Source: Alphaproteobacteria bacterium
GTDB taxonomy: Bacteria > Pseudomonadota > Alphaproteobacteria > JAAEOK01
DNA length: 64,000 nt
Assembly: GCA_024244705.1 (NCBI GenBank)
Contig: JAAEOK010000098.1
Location: 62,001 to 126,000 of the forward strand
Direction of reading: 5' to 3'
Of the stretch, positions 34,812-44,669 are shown piece by piece (position 1 is the stretch's first letter; every line of letters begins with the position of its first letter). Made by a program: the position numbers and the translations under genes. The notes under the pieces were generated by a model that was not told the DNA's origin, did no database searches, and saw only the letters and a program-made list of their open reading frames with translations.

Positions 34812-35774
34812 ATGAACTGGCTCACCAATTTTGTCCGTCCCCGAATCCGCGCCTTGGTCAGCAAGACCGAAGTGCCCGAGAACCTGTGGGAGAAGTGCCC
34901 CGGCTGCGAGCAGATGCTGTTCCATCGCGAGCTGGAGGCCAATCTACGGGTCTGCCAGCACTGCAACTACCACATGCGGATCGGCGCCGCGAAGCGTCTT
35001 GATATGCTATTCGACGACGCGACCTACGCACTCATCGAGATGCCCAAGGTCGAGCCCGACCCGCTCAAATTCCGCGACCGCAGGCGTTACAGCGAACGGC
35101 TGAAAGATGCCCAGGCCAAGACCGGACATTCCGACGCCCTGATTGCGGCCCAAGGTACCATCGGCGGCATACAGTCGGTTCTCGCGGTTCTCAATTTCGA
35201 ATTTCTCGGCGGATCGATGGGGCTGGCCGTCGGCGAAGGTTTGTTGACGGCGGCCCGCCAAGCGGTGGCGTTGAAGGCGCCCTTCATCGTCATCTCTGCC
35301 TCGGGCGGCGCGCGGATGCAGGAAGGGATCCTCTCGCTCATGCAAATGCCGCGCACGGTGATCGCCGTCAATCAAGTGCGGGATGCGGACCTGCCCTATA
35401 TCGTCATCCTGGCCGACCCGACGACCGGCGGCGTATCGGCATCGTTTGCCATGCTTGGCGATATCACCATCGCCGAGCCGGGCGCGGTGGTCGGATTTGC
35501 CGGCTCGCGGGTCATCGAGGAGACCATTCGCGAAAAGCTGCCCGACGGATTCCAGCGCGCCGAGTATCTGCTCGACCACGGCATTGTCGACATGGTGGTC
35601 GATCGCCACAAAATGCGCGACACGATGATCCGGCTGCTTGGTTTCCTCACCCCGCAGGACATCATCGCCCTGCCGGCGATGAAGTCGGAGCGGAAGACGA
35701 AACCGGACGCGAAACTGGAGCCTCGCGCCGCGGACACCGCCATCGCCTCTGAGCCCGAGGGGGAAGAGAGCTGA
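34812..35774 (+). CDS. accD: Acetyl-CoA carboxylase carboxyltransferase subunit beta
   Basis: Part of the carboxyltransferase that makes malonyl-CoA. It is 320 aa. The N-terminal zinc ribbon shows CPGCEQ and CQHC pairs. The crotonase-like core has GGSMGLAVGEGLLTAARQAV, ISASGGARMQEG, ADPTTGGVSASFAMLGDI, and ends GFAGSRVIEETIREKLPDGF followed by AEYLLDHGIVDMVVDR. A short charged tail follows. The trpA-accD-folC order is conserved in proteobacteria. Confidence 0.97.
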   Translation: MNWLTNFVRPRIRALVSKTEVPENLWEKCPGCEQMLFHRELEANLRVCQHCNYHMRIGAAKRLDMLFDDATYALIEMPKVEPDPLKFRDRRRYSERLKDAQAKTGHSDALIAAQGTIGGIQSVLAVLNFEFLGGSMGLAVGEGLLTAARQAVALKAPFIVISASGGARMQEGILSLMQMPRTVIAVNQVRDADLPYIVILADPTTGGVSASFAMLGDITIAEPGAVVGFAGSRVIEETIREKLPDGFQRAEYLLDHGIVDMVVDRHKMRDTMIRLLGFLTPQDIIALPAMKSERKTKPDAKLEPRAADTAIASEPEGEES

Positions 35775-35815
35775 AGCTCGACACGCTTCCCAATGCGGCG
35801 GCTCGCCGCGACATC

Positions 35816-37081
35816 GTGCTGGACCGCCTGTTGGCGCTGCACCCCAAGATTATTGATTTATCACTCGACCGCGTCCACCGCCTGCTCGACGCCCTCGACA
35901 ACCCGCACCATCATCTGCCGCCGGTGGTGCATGTCTCCGGCACCAACGGCAAGGGATCGGTGCTCGCCTATTTGCGTGCGATTCTGAGCGCCGCCGGCTA
36001 TCGCGTGCACGTCTACACGTCGCCCCATCTGGTTCGATTCAACGAGCGCATCGTTCTCGCCGGAACGACGATCGAAGACGAATATTTGATCGAACTGCTG
36101 GACGAAGCCGAGCGGGCCAACTTCGACCAACCGATCACCTTCTTCGAGATCACCACAATTGCGGCGATGTTGGGGTTCGCGCGTAATCCGGCCGACATTC
36201 TGTTGCTGGAAACCGGACTCGGCGGGCGCCTCGACGCGACCAACGTGATCGACCGGCCGGCGCTTACCGCCCTGACCCCGGTGAGCCTCGACCACCAGCA
36301 ATATCTCGGCGACACCTTGACCCAGATCGCGGCCGAGAAAGCCGGTATTCTGAAGCCGGGTGTGACCGCGGTGATCGGCCCGCAGCCAGCCGAGGTCCTG
36401 TCGCTGATCGATGACCGCGCCGCCATGCTCGGCGCCCCGGTTTCCGCCTATGGCCGCGATTGGACGGTGTCCGAAGCCGGCCCCGGGTTTCGTTTCGACG
36501 GCTCCGAGTGGCGGCTTAGTCTGCCCAGTCCGGCCCTCCCCGGGGGCCATCAAATCGCCAACGCGGCGACCGCGATCGCCTGCCTCGAACACCTCCCTGC
36601 CTTCACCGTTCCGGCGACCGCGATCCGCCAGGGCCTGTCTCAGACGGTTTGGCCGGGCCGCCTCCAGCGCCTCGATCACGGACCGCTGGTCGGCACCCTA
36701 CCGCCGGGTTGGGCGCTGTGGCTCGACGGCGGACATAACGAAGACGCAGCCCGCGCCTTGGTCGGAACCCTGGTGCGATGGAACGACTGCCCGCTCGATC
36801 TCGTTGTCGGCATGATCGACAGCAAGGACCCGCGCGCTTTCCTGGCGCCTTTCGCCAAAATCGCCCGGCGCGCCTATGCGGTGACCATTCCCGGTCAGAG
36901 CGCGGCTATCGCCGCCGACGACCTGGTCCGCGCCGCCGCCGATTGCGGCCTCGAGGCGGCGCCCGCGGCGACCGTGGCCGACGCCGTGCGCGGGCTTGTC
37001 GCCGCCAACGATACGCCGGCGCGGATCCTCATTTGCGGCTCGCTCTACCTGGCCGGCGCGGTGCTCGGTGAGAACGCGTAA
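35816..37081 (+). CDS. folC: Dihydrofolate synthase / folylpolyglutamate synthase
   Basis: Adds glutamate to dihydropteroate and to folates, using ATP. It is 421 aa as read. The P-loop HVSGTNGKGSVLAYLRAIL is near residue 40, followed by YTSPHLVRFNERI, LLETGLGGRLDATNV, SLDHQQYLGDTLTQIAAEKA and the C-terminal-domain LDGGHNEDAARALV. The first in-frame start codon is GTG at 35816. Coding-like sequence (LDTLPNAAARRDI) continues back to the accD stop, so a rare upstream start codon is possible. It converges on trxA with 69 bp between. Confidence 0.94.
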   Translation: MLDRLLALHPKIIDLSLDRVHRLLDALDNPHHHLPPVVHVSGTNGKGSVLAYLRAILSAAGYRVHVYTSPHLVRFNERIVLAGTTIEDEYLIELLDEAERANFDQPITFFEITTIAAMLGFARNPADILLLETGLGGRLDATNVIDRPALTALTPVSLDHQQYLGDTLTQIAAEKAGILKPGVTAVIGPQPAEVLSLIDDRAAMLGAPVSAYGRDWTVSEAGPGFRFDGSEWRLSLPSPALPGGHQIANAATAIACLEHLPAFTVPATAIRQGLSQTVWPGRLQRLDHGPLVGTLPPGWALWLDGGHNEDAARALVGTLVRWNDCPLDLVVGMIDSKDPRAFLAPFAKIARRAYAVTIPGQSAAIAADDLVRAAADCGLEAAPAATVADAVRGLVAANDTPARILICGSLYLAGAVLGENA

Positions 37082-37150
37082 TTCTGTCCGAGGGTCCGTT
37101 AGAGTCGATTTCTTGGCTTCGCGCCACGCCCGGAGCGGGGTAGGCGGGAC

Positions 37151-37471
37151 TCAGATCGCGGACTCGACCCAGTCGTAAAGCTGGCTCTTGGGCACGCTGC
37201 CGACCTTGGTCGCCGCCACCTGCCCGTCCTTGAACATCATCAGGGTCGGGATGCCGCGCACGCCATATTTTTGCGGCGTGGTCGGGTTCTCGTCGATGTT
37301 CAACTTGGCGACGGTGACTTTTTCCGAAAGATCGCGCGCGAGATCCTCGAGCGCGGGCGCGATCTGAAGACAGGGACCGCACCACTCGGCCCAGAAATCC
37401 ACGATCACCGGCCCGGACGCGTTGAGGACATCGTTCTCAAAGCTGTCATCCGTCACTTTCGTCGTTGTCAT
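37151..37471 (-). CDS. trxA: Thioredoxin
   Basis: A cytoplasmic disulfide reductase. It is 106 aa with the active site [16 protein letters not shown], the buried Asp in VIVDFW and the cis-proline loop [17 protein letters not shown] stands 6 nt before the ATG at 37471. It is transcribed in the same direction as the addA gene upstream, 84 bp away; trxA next to addA is a standing alphaproteobacterial arrangement. Confidence 0.97.
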   Translation of the reverse strand: MTTTKVTDDSFENDVLNASGPVIVDFWAEWCGPCLQIAPALEDLARDLSEKVTVAKLNIDENPTTPQKYGVRGIPTLMMFKDGQVAATKVGSVPKSQLYDWVESAI

Positions 37472-37555
37472 CGCGATTCCCCCGGATGGAATAGTGGCGC
37501 GGTGAGGACATATCCGTTCCGCTTATCAGAAATCTAAGAAGGCGCCCGCAGCGCG

Positions 37556-40500
37556 TCAAGGCACGTCGCCGTCGAGGGCCTCGTCCGGCACCGCCATCAG
37601 GCCCGGTCCATCCGTCCACAGCAGCGCACAACGTATTGATTTGGAAGGGTAAATTTCCCTCAACAGAGCACGATAGTTGGCCATCTGCGAGAGGTAAATC
37701 GGCGGGATATCGGCAATCTCGCGAGGCGGCGCTCGATTGGTCTTATAGTCGACCACCAGAACCTCTGTTTCAGTCACCGCGAGGCGATCGACCCGACCGC
37801 TGACTACCCGGTCGCCGACGATTCCGGTCAGGGCAACCTCGGCGCGCGAGCCCGGTGCAAAAAGCGGCGCGAATTGGGGATCATCGAGGACGGCCAGAGT
37901 TTCCGCAACAATCGCAGTGCGCACCTCCGGGTCGAGATCGTCGCCACGCCGGGCGAGCCAACGCCGGCACAACGGGGCGCGTTCCGCTGGCGCCGTCTCG
38001 GGCAGCAGCTCGAGCAGCTTATGGATAAGCAGGCCGCGGCGAAATATGTGCCCGCCGTCGGCCAGCGGCGAGACCAGCCCCGGTTCCGTGCCGTCGCCCC
38101 GCGCCGGCGCCAACGGCCGCGGCGGCGACGGTTCGGCGGGAGGCAGGGTCGTCACCCAGTCGGCGATTGGTGTCGGCTCCATTGGACCAACCGCGTCCGC
38201 CGTCTTTTCCGCGTCCGCCGTTTGCTCGGTTTCGATATACAATCCGGCGCCGTCACCGACCGGAAACGGGGACCCCACCGGTGGCGCCATTCCCGCCCTG
38301 GCCAGCTCGTACCAGTTGCCGGCAGGTGCCGCGCGCCGGGTCTCCCAGCCGCAGATATAGAGCCGGTCTTCGGCCCGGGTCATGGCGACGTAGAGGAGGC
38401 GGCGATATTCTTCGATACGCCGCGCGTCGGCCTCGCCGCGAAGTCGGGCGGCGATCGCTTCGTCGTCGGCTTTGCGGGGCGGCCACAGCACGACGTCGCG
38501 GTCCCAGAACAAGCGCACGCCACGCTCGCTCGGCACCTGCAGGGTATCGGGCAGGATGACGATCGGCGCTTGCAGCCCCTTGGCGCCATGAACGGTCATG
38601 ACCCGGACCTCGTCGCGCCGGCCCTGTTCGAGCTCGCGCTTGACCTCGCTCGACCCGGCGCCGAACCACGCCAGAAACCCTTGCAACGACGGTGGATGAC
38701 TGCGCTCGAAGACCAGCGCCAGGGAGAGGAACTCCTCTATCGCATCCGCCGCCTCGGGGCCGAGCCTGGCGAGCAATCGCTGCCGCCCGCCGCCGGAGCC
38801 GAGGAGCCGGGCATAGAATTCAAACGGTGGGACAAAATCCGCTGTCGCCAGGAGTTGCGCCAGGCGACCGTGTGCCGTCGCGAAGTCTTCGTTGTCGGCA
38901 CGGCGCGCCGTCAGTTCCGCCCACAGCGTGCGGTCGCCACGCCCGGCCGCCAAATCATAGAGCCGCGTCTCGCTCAGCTCGATAAGCGGGCTCCTGAGGA
39001 CGGTCGCCAGCGTCAGGTCGTCGCCCGGCAACAGCAGGAACGCGCCGAGTGCGACCAGGTCCATGACCGCGAGCTGCTCGTTCAGGATCATGCGGTCAAC
39101 GCCGGCGACCGGGATCCCCCGGTTCTTGAGTTCACGGACCATGCGGGCGACGAAAGAACCGCGGCGGCGAACAAGAATCATGACATCGCCGGGCCGCACG
39201 GCGCGGTCACGGGCCGGCAAGCGCTCGCCGGTCTCGATCCAGCCGGCAATGCGGTCCGACACCATGGCCGCGACGCGCTGTTCCGGATCGGTTTGGACGT
39301 GACTGTCGACCGGCGGTGCCCAGGCTTCGATCTCGGGATCTTCGGGAGGTGCCGCCGCGGGCCACAACTCGACCCGGCCGGCCTGGCCGAGGCGCGATGG
39401 CCGATGACCGAGAGTAAGACCGGGGCCGACGACGCCGTCGCGGGCAGTATCGTGGGCAAACACGGCATCGACGGCGTTGAGAATAGCGGCGGCGGAACGA
39501 AAGGAGATATCCAAATCAACCTCATCCCACGCCTGCCCGGCGTGGCCCACCAGCTCGGCGAACCGGGCGCGGTTGGCGGCGAAGCCGGCCGGGTCGGCGC
39601 GCTGGAAGCTGAAGATCGATTGCTTGGCATCGCCGACCGCGAAAATCGTGCGCGGGCTTGCCTCCGTATCGCGCGTCTCGCCGGCGAAGAAATCCCCGGC
39701 CAAGGCGGCGACAATCTGCCACTGCTCCGGATTCGTGTCCTGCGCCTCGTCGATCAGAATGTGGTCGATACCCTCGTCGAGCTTGTACATCACCCACGAC
39801 ACGGCGCCGGCGTTGCGCAGCAGGTCCCGGGTCAGCAGGACGAGGTCGTTGTAGTCGAGTGCCGCGCGCCGCGCCTTCAGGACATCGTAGGCATCGAGGA
39901 TCGCACCACCGACGCGGATCAGAGCGGCGGTCGCCGACACCGTGCGGTGTACCCGCCGCGACGCCTCGACCGCTTCGATGCGATCCGCTTCGGCGCCCAG
40001 CACCGCGTCCGCCTGGGGCGCGCGCGATGCCGCCTCCTTGCCGATCAGCGTCTTGCGCCGCGAACCCGCTGCGGTCAGGAAGGCGGCGACATAGGTGTCC
40101 CAAGTCGCCACCCGGTCGTCGCGATCGCCGAGCCAGGCGGCCACCACCGCGCCCCGCCCCCGATCGGTCTTGGTGCTTTCCATCAGCGCGGCGGCGGCGG
40201 CGGTCAGTGCCGGGCCGTCGACGGCATCGTCGCGGCACGCGCGCCGGAGAACATCGGCCTCGGTTTCGGTCGGCGGCACGCCGAGTCGCAGGTAGAGATC
40301 GCCGATCAGGCGTTCGGCCCCGCCACGACCGGCGACAAGATCGCGAAAGCGGCCACGTTCGGCGCTCAGCGATTGGATGAGCTCATCGAAACGGTTTTCG
40401 TGGGCGACACCGCTCAGCACGCCCATGGCCTCGGCCAATCCGCCGTCGTCGCCAGCCGCGGCAAGCAGGAATTGCGCTTTGGCCTCGTGCAGCACTTCCG

Positions 40501-40966
40501 ACGCCGTGCGTTCGTCGAGGACCTCGAAATGGGGCGCAATGCCGGCCTCGAGCGGGAAGCGGCGGAGGATCGACTGGCAAAATGCGTGGAGCGTGTCGAT
40601 TTGAAGGCCCTGTGGGGCATCAATGCCGTCGGCGAACAGACGGCGCGCCGTTGCCATCATCCCGAAGTCGGGGGTCAGTCCGGTCAGGTCGGTCAGCGTC
40701 GCAGCCAATTCAGATTCGTCGATGACGGCCCACTCCGCCAATTGGCGGTTGATGCGCAGCGCCATTTCGGCGGCCGCCGCCTTGGTGAATGTCAGGCAGA
40801 GGATCCGGGACGGTGCGGTGCCGGCCAGCAGCAACCGCAAGACGCGGTCGGTGAGCACCTTGGTCTTGCCGGTGCCGGCCGAAGCGGTGACCCAGACCGA
40901 GGCGTCGGGACGCGAGGCGCGGCGCTGATCGGCGTTGGCGCGGAAGATTGGATCGGCGGCATTCAT
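37556..40966 (-). CDS. addA: AddA, helicase-nuclease subunit of the AddAB recombination complex
   Basis: Processes double-strand DNA ends for RecA loading, replacing RecBCD. It is 1136 aa. UvrD-type helicase motifs: Walker A VTASAGTGKTKVLTDRVL near residue 30, then LTFTKAAAAEM, the DEAQDT box in HILIDEAQDTN, GDAKQSIFSFQRADP, MTVHGAKGLQ and YVAMTRAEDRLYI. The C-terminal nuclease domain contains GRVDRLAVTE and the catalytic VVDYKTNRAP. The ATG at 40966 overlaps the addB stop as ATGA; the frame is open for 77 codons more inside addB but without similarity. Confidence 0.96.
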   Translation of the reverse strand: MNAADPIFRANADQRRASRPDASVWVTASAGTGKTKVLTDRVLRLLLAGTAPSRILCLTFTKAAAAEMALRINRQLAEWAVIDESELAATLTDLTGLTPDFGMMATARRLFADGIDAPQGLQIDTLHAFCQSILRRFPLEAGIAPHFEVLDERTASEVLHEAKAQFLLAAAGDDGGLAEAMGVLSGVAHENRFDELIQSLSAERGRFRDLVAGRGGAERLIGDLYLRLGVPPTETEADVLRRACRDDAVDGPALTAAAAALMESTKTDRGRGAVVAAWLGDRDDRVATWDTYVAAFLTAAGSRRKTLIGKEAASRAPQADAVLGAEADRIEAVEASRRVHRTVSATAALIRVGGAILDAYDVLKARRAALDYNDLVLLTRDLLRNAGAVSWVMYKLDEGIDHILIDEAQDTNPEQWQIVAALAGDFFAGETRDTEASPRTIFAVGDAKQSIFSFQRADPAGFAANRARFAELVGHAGQAWDEVDLDISFRSAAAILNAVDAVFAHDTARDGVVGPGLTLGHRPSRLGQAGRVELWPAAAPPEDPEIEAWAPPVDSHVQTDPEQRVAAMVSDRIAGWIETGERLPARDRAVRPGDVMILVRRRGSFVARMVRELKNRGIPVAGVDRMILNEQLAVMDLVALGAFLLLPGDDLTLATVLRSPLIELSETRLYDLAAGRGDRTLWAELTARRADNEDFATAHGRLAQLLATADFVPPFEFYARLLGSGGGRQRLLARLGPEAADAIEEFLSLALVFERSHPPSLQGFLAWFGAGSSEVKRELEQGRRDEVRVMTVHGAKGLQAPIVILPDTLQVPSERGVRLFWDRDVVLWPPRKADDEAIAARLRGEADARRIEEYRRLLYVAMTRAEDRLYICGWETRRAAPAGNWYELARAGMAPPVGSPFPVGDGAGLYIETEQTADAEKTADAVGPMEPTPIADWVTTLPPAEPSPPRPLAPARGDGTEPGLVSPLADGGHIFRRGLLIHKLLELLPETAPAERAPLCRRWLARRGDDLDPEVRTAIVAETLAVLDDPQFAPLFAPGSRAEVALTGIVGDRVVSGRVDRLAVTETEVLVVDYKTNRAPPREIADIPPIYLSQMANYRALLREIYPSKSIRCALLWTDGPGLMAVPDEALDGDVP

Positions 40967-43962
40967 GGCTCGCCGACCGGGGCGCCGACCGACCATTCGA
41001 GGACCCGCGCCAAATGGGCATAATCGTTGTAGCGCGGCGCCGCCATCGGCCGCGGGACCGGCAAATACGGCGTTTCCGGATCGTCGAAGCGGCGGACGAG
41101 GGCAATCAAGCCGGCGCGCGCCGCGGCCATCGCCGCCTCGGGGTCGCCGTCGAAATCGCGGATCGTGCCGGCCGGTGCGCCGCCGCCGAGCTGCCAATAG
41201 GCAAGTTCCCTAGCCACCGCCGCGGGCACACCGTCGAAGCCATCGGCCGCGGCGATGACTGCTTCGAGCGGCAATTGCGGCGCCAACCCGGCGCGCATCT
41301 CCCGAACTTGCGGTACCGACCCGGTCTTGTAATCGATGATCGCCAGACCGCCGTCGGTGAAACGATCGATCCGGTCCGCCGTCGCCCGCAGCTCGAACGG
41401 CGCGATATCATCGGTCAACTCCGCCCTACCCTTGACCTCGGACCGGCTATCGGCGACCCGGACCCGCCGCGCCGCCTCTTGGCCTATGAACCAGCCGGCA
41501 ATGCGTTCGAAGCGCGGCCACCAGAAGGCGCGCACGCCGGGACGGTCGCGGAAGGCACGAAAGCTGGCCTCGCCGATCTCCAGCAGGCGATCGAGTGCAT
41601 CGTCGGGAAGCGCCGCGGGATAGGCTTTGAGGAATCGGTCGAGCGCATCGTGGATAATCGTTCCCCGGTCGGCGGCGTCGGGCTCGGCGTCGATCGGGTC
41701 GAGTGGCCTCAGCCGCAGGATATGGCGGGCATAGATCGAATAGGGATCGCGCAGCCAGCTCTCGATTTGGGTCACCGACAGCGATCGCGGACGCGTCGCC
41801 ACCGGCGGCCGCGGTTCCGGCCGTGGCTCCGGGCGGTAGGCCGCCGGCCGGTCGAGCTGCCGCCACCACTCGATCAGGTGCCCGGCGCGGCGGAGCCCTG
41901 CCGGATTGACCCCGGCACGGCTGAGCGCGACGTCGAGCCGGGACAGCCAACGCGATTCGACCGTCGGCGTGCCGTCCACCCGCTCGGCCCGGGTAAGGAA
42001 GACCTCGGCGGCGCAGAACGCCTGGCAGAAATCGTGGGCCGCCAGGCCGATCTGGCGTTCCAGCGGTGGCAGGCCGAATTGCTTCCGCATTGGCCGGCTC
42101 ATCCACGGATCGGCGCGCACGTCGGCCGGCCACGAGCCCTCGTTCAAGCCGCCGAGGACCAGGCGGTCGACCTGCTGCAGCCGGGCCTCGAGCGGGCCCC
42201 ATATCGCCAGCCGAGGGTGACCGCCAAATCGGGGCCGGACGACATGGCCGGCCATCAGCGCGTCGAGCAAGGCGGGGTATTCGGCCCCGGCCATGGTGGG
42301 TTGGCCGGCCGCCGCCGCGGCCAGTTCGGCGACAAAGTGGGCCGCCGCCTCCCCCGTCTCGCCCGACCACAGCCGCGCCGCACCGCTCTGCTCGGCACCA
42401 GCGGCAAGCCATTCGGCAAAAGCGACATGCGCGTCGACCAATTTGGCGAGGCGAACGCGGCGGCGGCCGACGGCGCGGACAAAGGGCGCGCCACCCGCCT
42501 TCAATTGGGTCAACCAGCGACGAAGGTCGGCATAGCGCGGTCCCCTCATCACCCGCTTGAGGCCGTCGAAGCCCGGCGCCGGGCGTGGCCCGCGCAGGAC
42601 CGCCCGTTCGAGCTCGCGCGCACGGGCGCGGAATGTCTCGGGTGCCACGCCGCCCGCCGCCAACGGATGCTTGAGCACCGCCAACAGGTCGACCGGGGCG
42701 AGGTCGCCGGCGGCCATCCGCGCCGTCAGACGGAGAAATACGCCGACCGGTGTCAGCGCCAGCGGAATCCCCGCCGAATCGTCGACCTTGACGTCCCAGC
42801 GCAGCAATTCAGCCGCGACCCGGCGCGCCAGAACGCGATCGGCGGTGACCAGCGCCGCCGTCTTGCCCGGGGTATCGAGCACCTCGCGCAAGACCAGGGC
42901 GGCGACCCCGGCCTCCTCCTCCCCGGTCGCGCAGTCGACACGGAAAACGCCTTCGAGAGCCGCCGCGGCGGCGGCGCGGTTGATATCGCCGGTCGGCGCG
43001 GCGGTGCCGGCGGCCGGGCGCAAGGCCGCGCTTACCAACGCCGCCCGCGCCGGAGAGCCGGTGGCGTCGACCGCCCCGGGCCAATCCGCGACCGCCTGGC
43101 GGGCAACGCCGATGTGATCGAGCAGGCGTGCCATCGCCGCCTGCGGGTGGGTCGCCGGCAGCTCGCTCCAATCCGTATCGTCGAGGTTCGGATCGAGGCC
43201 GGGCAGGACGACCGCGCCGCGCGGTAGCCCCGCCACCACTTTGATGAGGTCCGCGGTGGCCGGCACGGTACCGGTCGACCCGGCGGCGATCACCGGCGCC
43301 GGCGGCGGCGATCGGCGCCACAGCTCCGACTGGGCCTCGAGCAGGCGATTGCGCCGCGTCGCGGCATCGATCTGGCCGTGTTGGGCGAGAACATTGGGCC
43401 AGTGCCGGGTCAGCAGGCGAAGAAACCGCAATACGACCTGCCAATGCGCCGCGTAATCATCGGGCACCAAGTCTTCCAGCCGGTCAAAGCTCAGTCGCTC
43501 GATCTGGACCTGATCGAGGAAGCGGGCGAGCTCGGCCGCCAGCCGGGCGCCCTGGTCGGCGGTCAGCGGCCGGTGACCCGTCGTGCCGCCTTGGCGCGCC
43601 TTCTTCAGCCCCTTCTGCTCGGCGCCGATCAGGCGGCTGAGCAACAGGCGCCGCTGCAGATCGCCGATCGCCGGCGGCACTTCCAGAGCGATGTCTTCGT
43701 GTAGGTCGGCGGGCTCCAACCACAGCGCGTCCTCCTCGACATCGCCGATCGCCGAGAGCCGTGGCAGCAAGGTCGGCCGGCCCGCGCTCTGGCGCAGGAA
43801 TGCCTCGCTCAGGGCGCGCACGGCCCGGCGCGTCGGCACCAATACGACGGTGTCGGCGAGCCGTTCGGGATGACCCGCGGTATCGGCCAGGAGGCCCCGC
43901 GCCAGCGCATCGGCGAACGAACACCACGGCGGAATGGTGTAAACCGCTGGTGCACCGCTCAT
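40963..43962 (-). CDS. addB: AddB, second subunit of the AddAB recombination complex
   Basis: Partner of AddA in double-strand break repair and Chi-type recognition. It is 999 aa of the alphaproteobacterial type. The N-terminus (VVLVPTRRAVRALSEAFLRQ) lacks a GxGKS/T Walker A motif, so this subunit is not expected to be a helicase motor. The C-terminal nuclease domain has ELRATADRIDRF and the active-site AIIDYKTGSVPQV. I see no cysteines in that domain that could hold the 4Fe-4S cluster known from Bacillus AddB. The start overlaps the murU stop, and the stop overlaps addA. Confidence 0.93.
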   Translation of the reverse strand: MSGAPAVYTIPPWCSFADALARGLLADTAGHPERLADTVVLVPTRRAVRALSEAFLRQSAGRPTLLPRLSAIGDVEEDALWLEPADLHEDIALEVPPAIGDLQRRLLLSRLIGAEQKGLKKARQGGTTGHRPLTADQGARLAAELARFLDQVQIERLSFDRLEDLVPDDYAAHWQVVLRFLRLLTRHWPNVLAQHGQIDAATRRNRLLEAQSELWRRSPPPAPVIAAGSTGTVPATADLIKVVAGLPRGAVVLPGLDPNLDDTDWSELPATHPQAAMARLLDHIGVARQAVADWPGAVDATGSPARAALVSAALRPAAGTAAPTGDINRAAAAAALEGVFRVDCATGEEEAGVAALVLREVLDTPGKTAALVTADRVLARRVAAELLRWDVKVDDSAGIPLALTPVGVFLRLTARMAAGDLAPVDLLAVLKHPLAAGGVAPETFRARARELERAVLRGPRPAPGFDGLKRVMRGPRYADLRRWLTQLKAGGAPFVRAVGRRRVRLAKLVDAHVAFAEWLAAGAEQSGAARLWSGETGEAAAHFVAELAAAAAGQPTMAGAEYPALLDALMAGHVVRPRFGGHPRLAIWGPLEARLQQVDRLVLGGLNEGSWPADVRADPWMSRPMRKQFGLPPLERQIGLAAHDFCQAFCAAEVFLTRAERVDGTPTVESRWLSRLDVALSRAGVNPAGLRRAGHLIEWWRQLDRPAAYRPEPRPEPRPPVATRPRSLSVTQIESWLRDPYSIYARHILRLRPLDPIDAEPDAADRGTIIHDALDRFLKAYPAALPDDALDRLLEIGEASFRAFRDRPGVRAFWWPRFERIAGWFIGQEAARRVRVADSRSEVKGRAELTDDIAPFELRATADRIDRFTDGGLAIIDYKTGSVPQVREMRAGLAPQLPLEAVIAAADGFDGVPAAVARELAYWQLGGGAPAGTIRDFDGDPEAAMAAARAGLIALVRRFDDPETPYLPVPRPMAAPRYNDYAHLARVLEWSVGAPVGEP

Positions 43963-44669
43963 GGCAAGGCGGCAAGCCGGGTTTCGGCAAGGGTCAGGGC
44001 GGCCGGTGTGCCGACGTGGAACCAGGCGCCGTCATGGACCAGGCCGTGGAGCCGGCCGGCATCCTCGGCCCGGTCGTAGAGCCGCTTGAGCGAAAACGGT
44101 GCGACCGCGACGCCGGCGAATAGGCGAGGATGGAGAATCTGAACGCCGGCGAAGACGAACGGCGCCGCGGCGCCGTTGCGTGACGCAAGACGGCCTGAGG
44201 CCGCCACCTCGTAATCGCCCTTGCCGTCGTAGCCCCAGGCCTCGGCGACCGGTACAACGAGGAGCAGCGCATCCATCAGTGTCTCGTCCCATGACGCGGC
44301 GAGGCGGCGGAGGGTCGGCGCGGCGCCATCGGTCCATAGCGCGTCGCTGTTGACGACGAAGAACGGGGCGGCGCCGAGCAGCGGCAATGCGTTTGCCACG
44401 CCGCCGCCAGTGTCAAGCAATTCGCTTTCATGGCTGATCTCGACACCGGGTGCCTGCCGCCCGGCGAGACGTTCTTCGATCTGTGCCGCCAGGTAATGGG
44501 TATTGACGATGGCCGATTCCACGCCGGCGGCGGCGAGATGAGCCAGCACGCGATCGACAAGCGATATACCGGCGACCTCGATCAGGGGCTTGGGTAGCGT
44601 CTCGGTCAGCGGCCGCATCCGCTCGCCGCGCCCGGCCGCCAGCACCATCGCCCGGGCCGGACCGGTCAT
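43959..44669 (-). CDS. murU: N-acetylmuramate alpha-1-phosphate uridylyltransferase
   Basis: Converts MurNAc-1-phosphate plus UTP to UDP-MurNAc in peptidoglycan recycling, bypassing de novo synthesis. It is 236 aa, a nucleotidyltransferase with AMVLAAGRGERMRPLTETLP and KPLIEV, the GGG-containing LLDTGGGVANALP, VNSDALW and FHVGTPAALTLAE. I take the ATG at 44669 because it overlaps the amgK stop as ATGA; a GTG at 44681 is also in frame. The tight coupling to amgK supports MurU over other sugar nucleotidyltransferases. Confidence 0.9.
   Translation of the reverse strand: MTGPARAMVLAAGRGERMRPLTETLPKPLIEVAGISLVDRVLAHLAAAGVESAIVNTHYLAAQIEERLAGRQAPGVEISHESELLDTGGGVANALPLLGAAPFFVVNSDALWTDGAAPTLRRLAASWDETLMDALLLVVPVAEAWGYDGKGDYEVAASGRLASRNGAAAPFVFAGVQILHPRLFAGVAVAPFSLKRLYDRAEDAGRLHGLVHDGAWFHVGTPAALTLAETRLAALP

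Noticed and set aside
37874-41023. A 1049-codon open frame on the plus strand opposite addA, and a 759-codon one opposite addB.
   Set aside because: They mirror AddA and AddB, which have full catalytic motifs. The antisense products have no recognisable domains and extreme Arg/Gly/His content.
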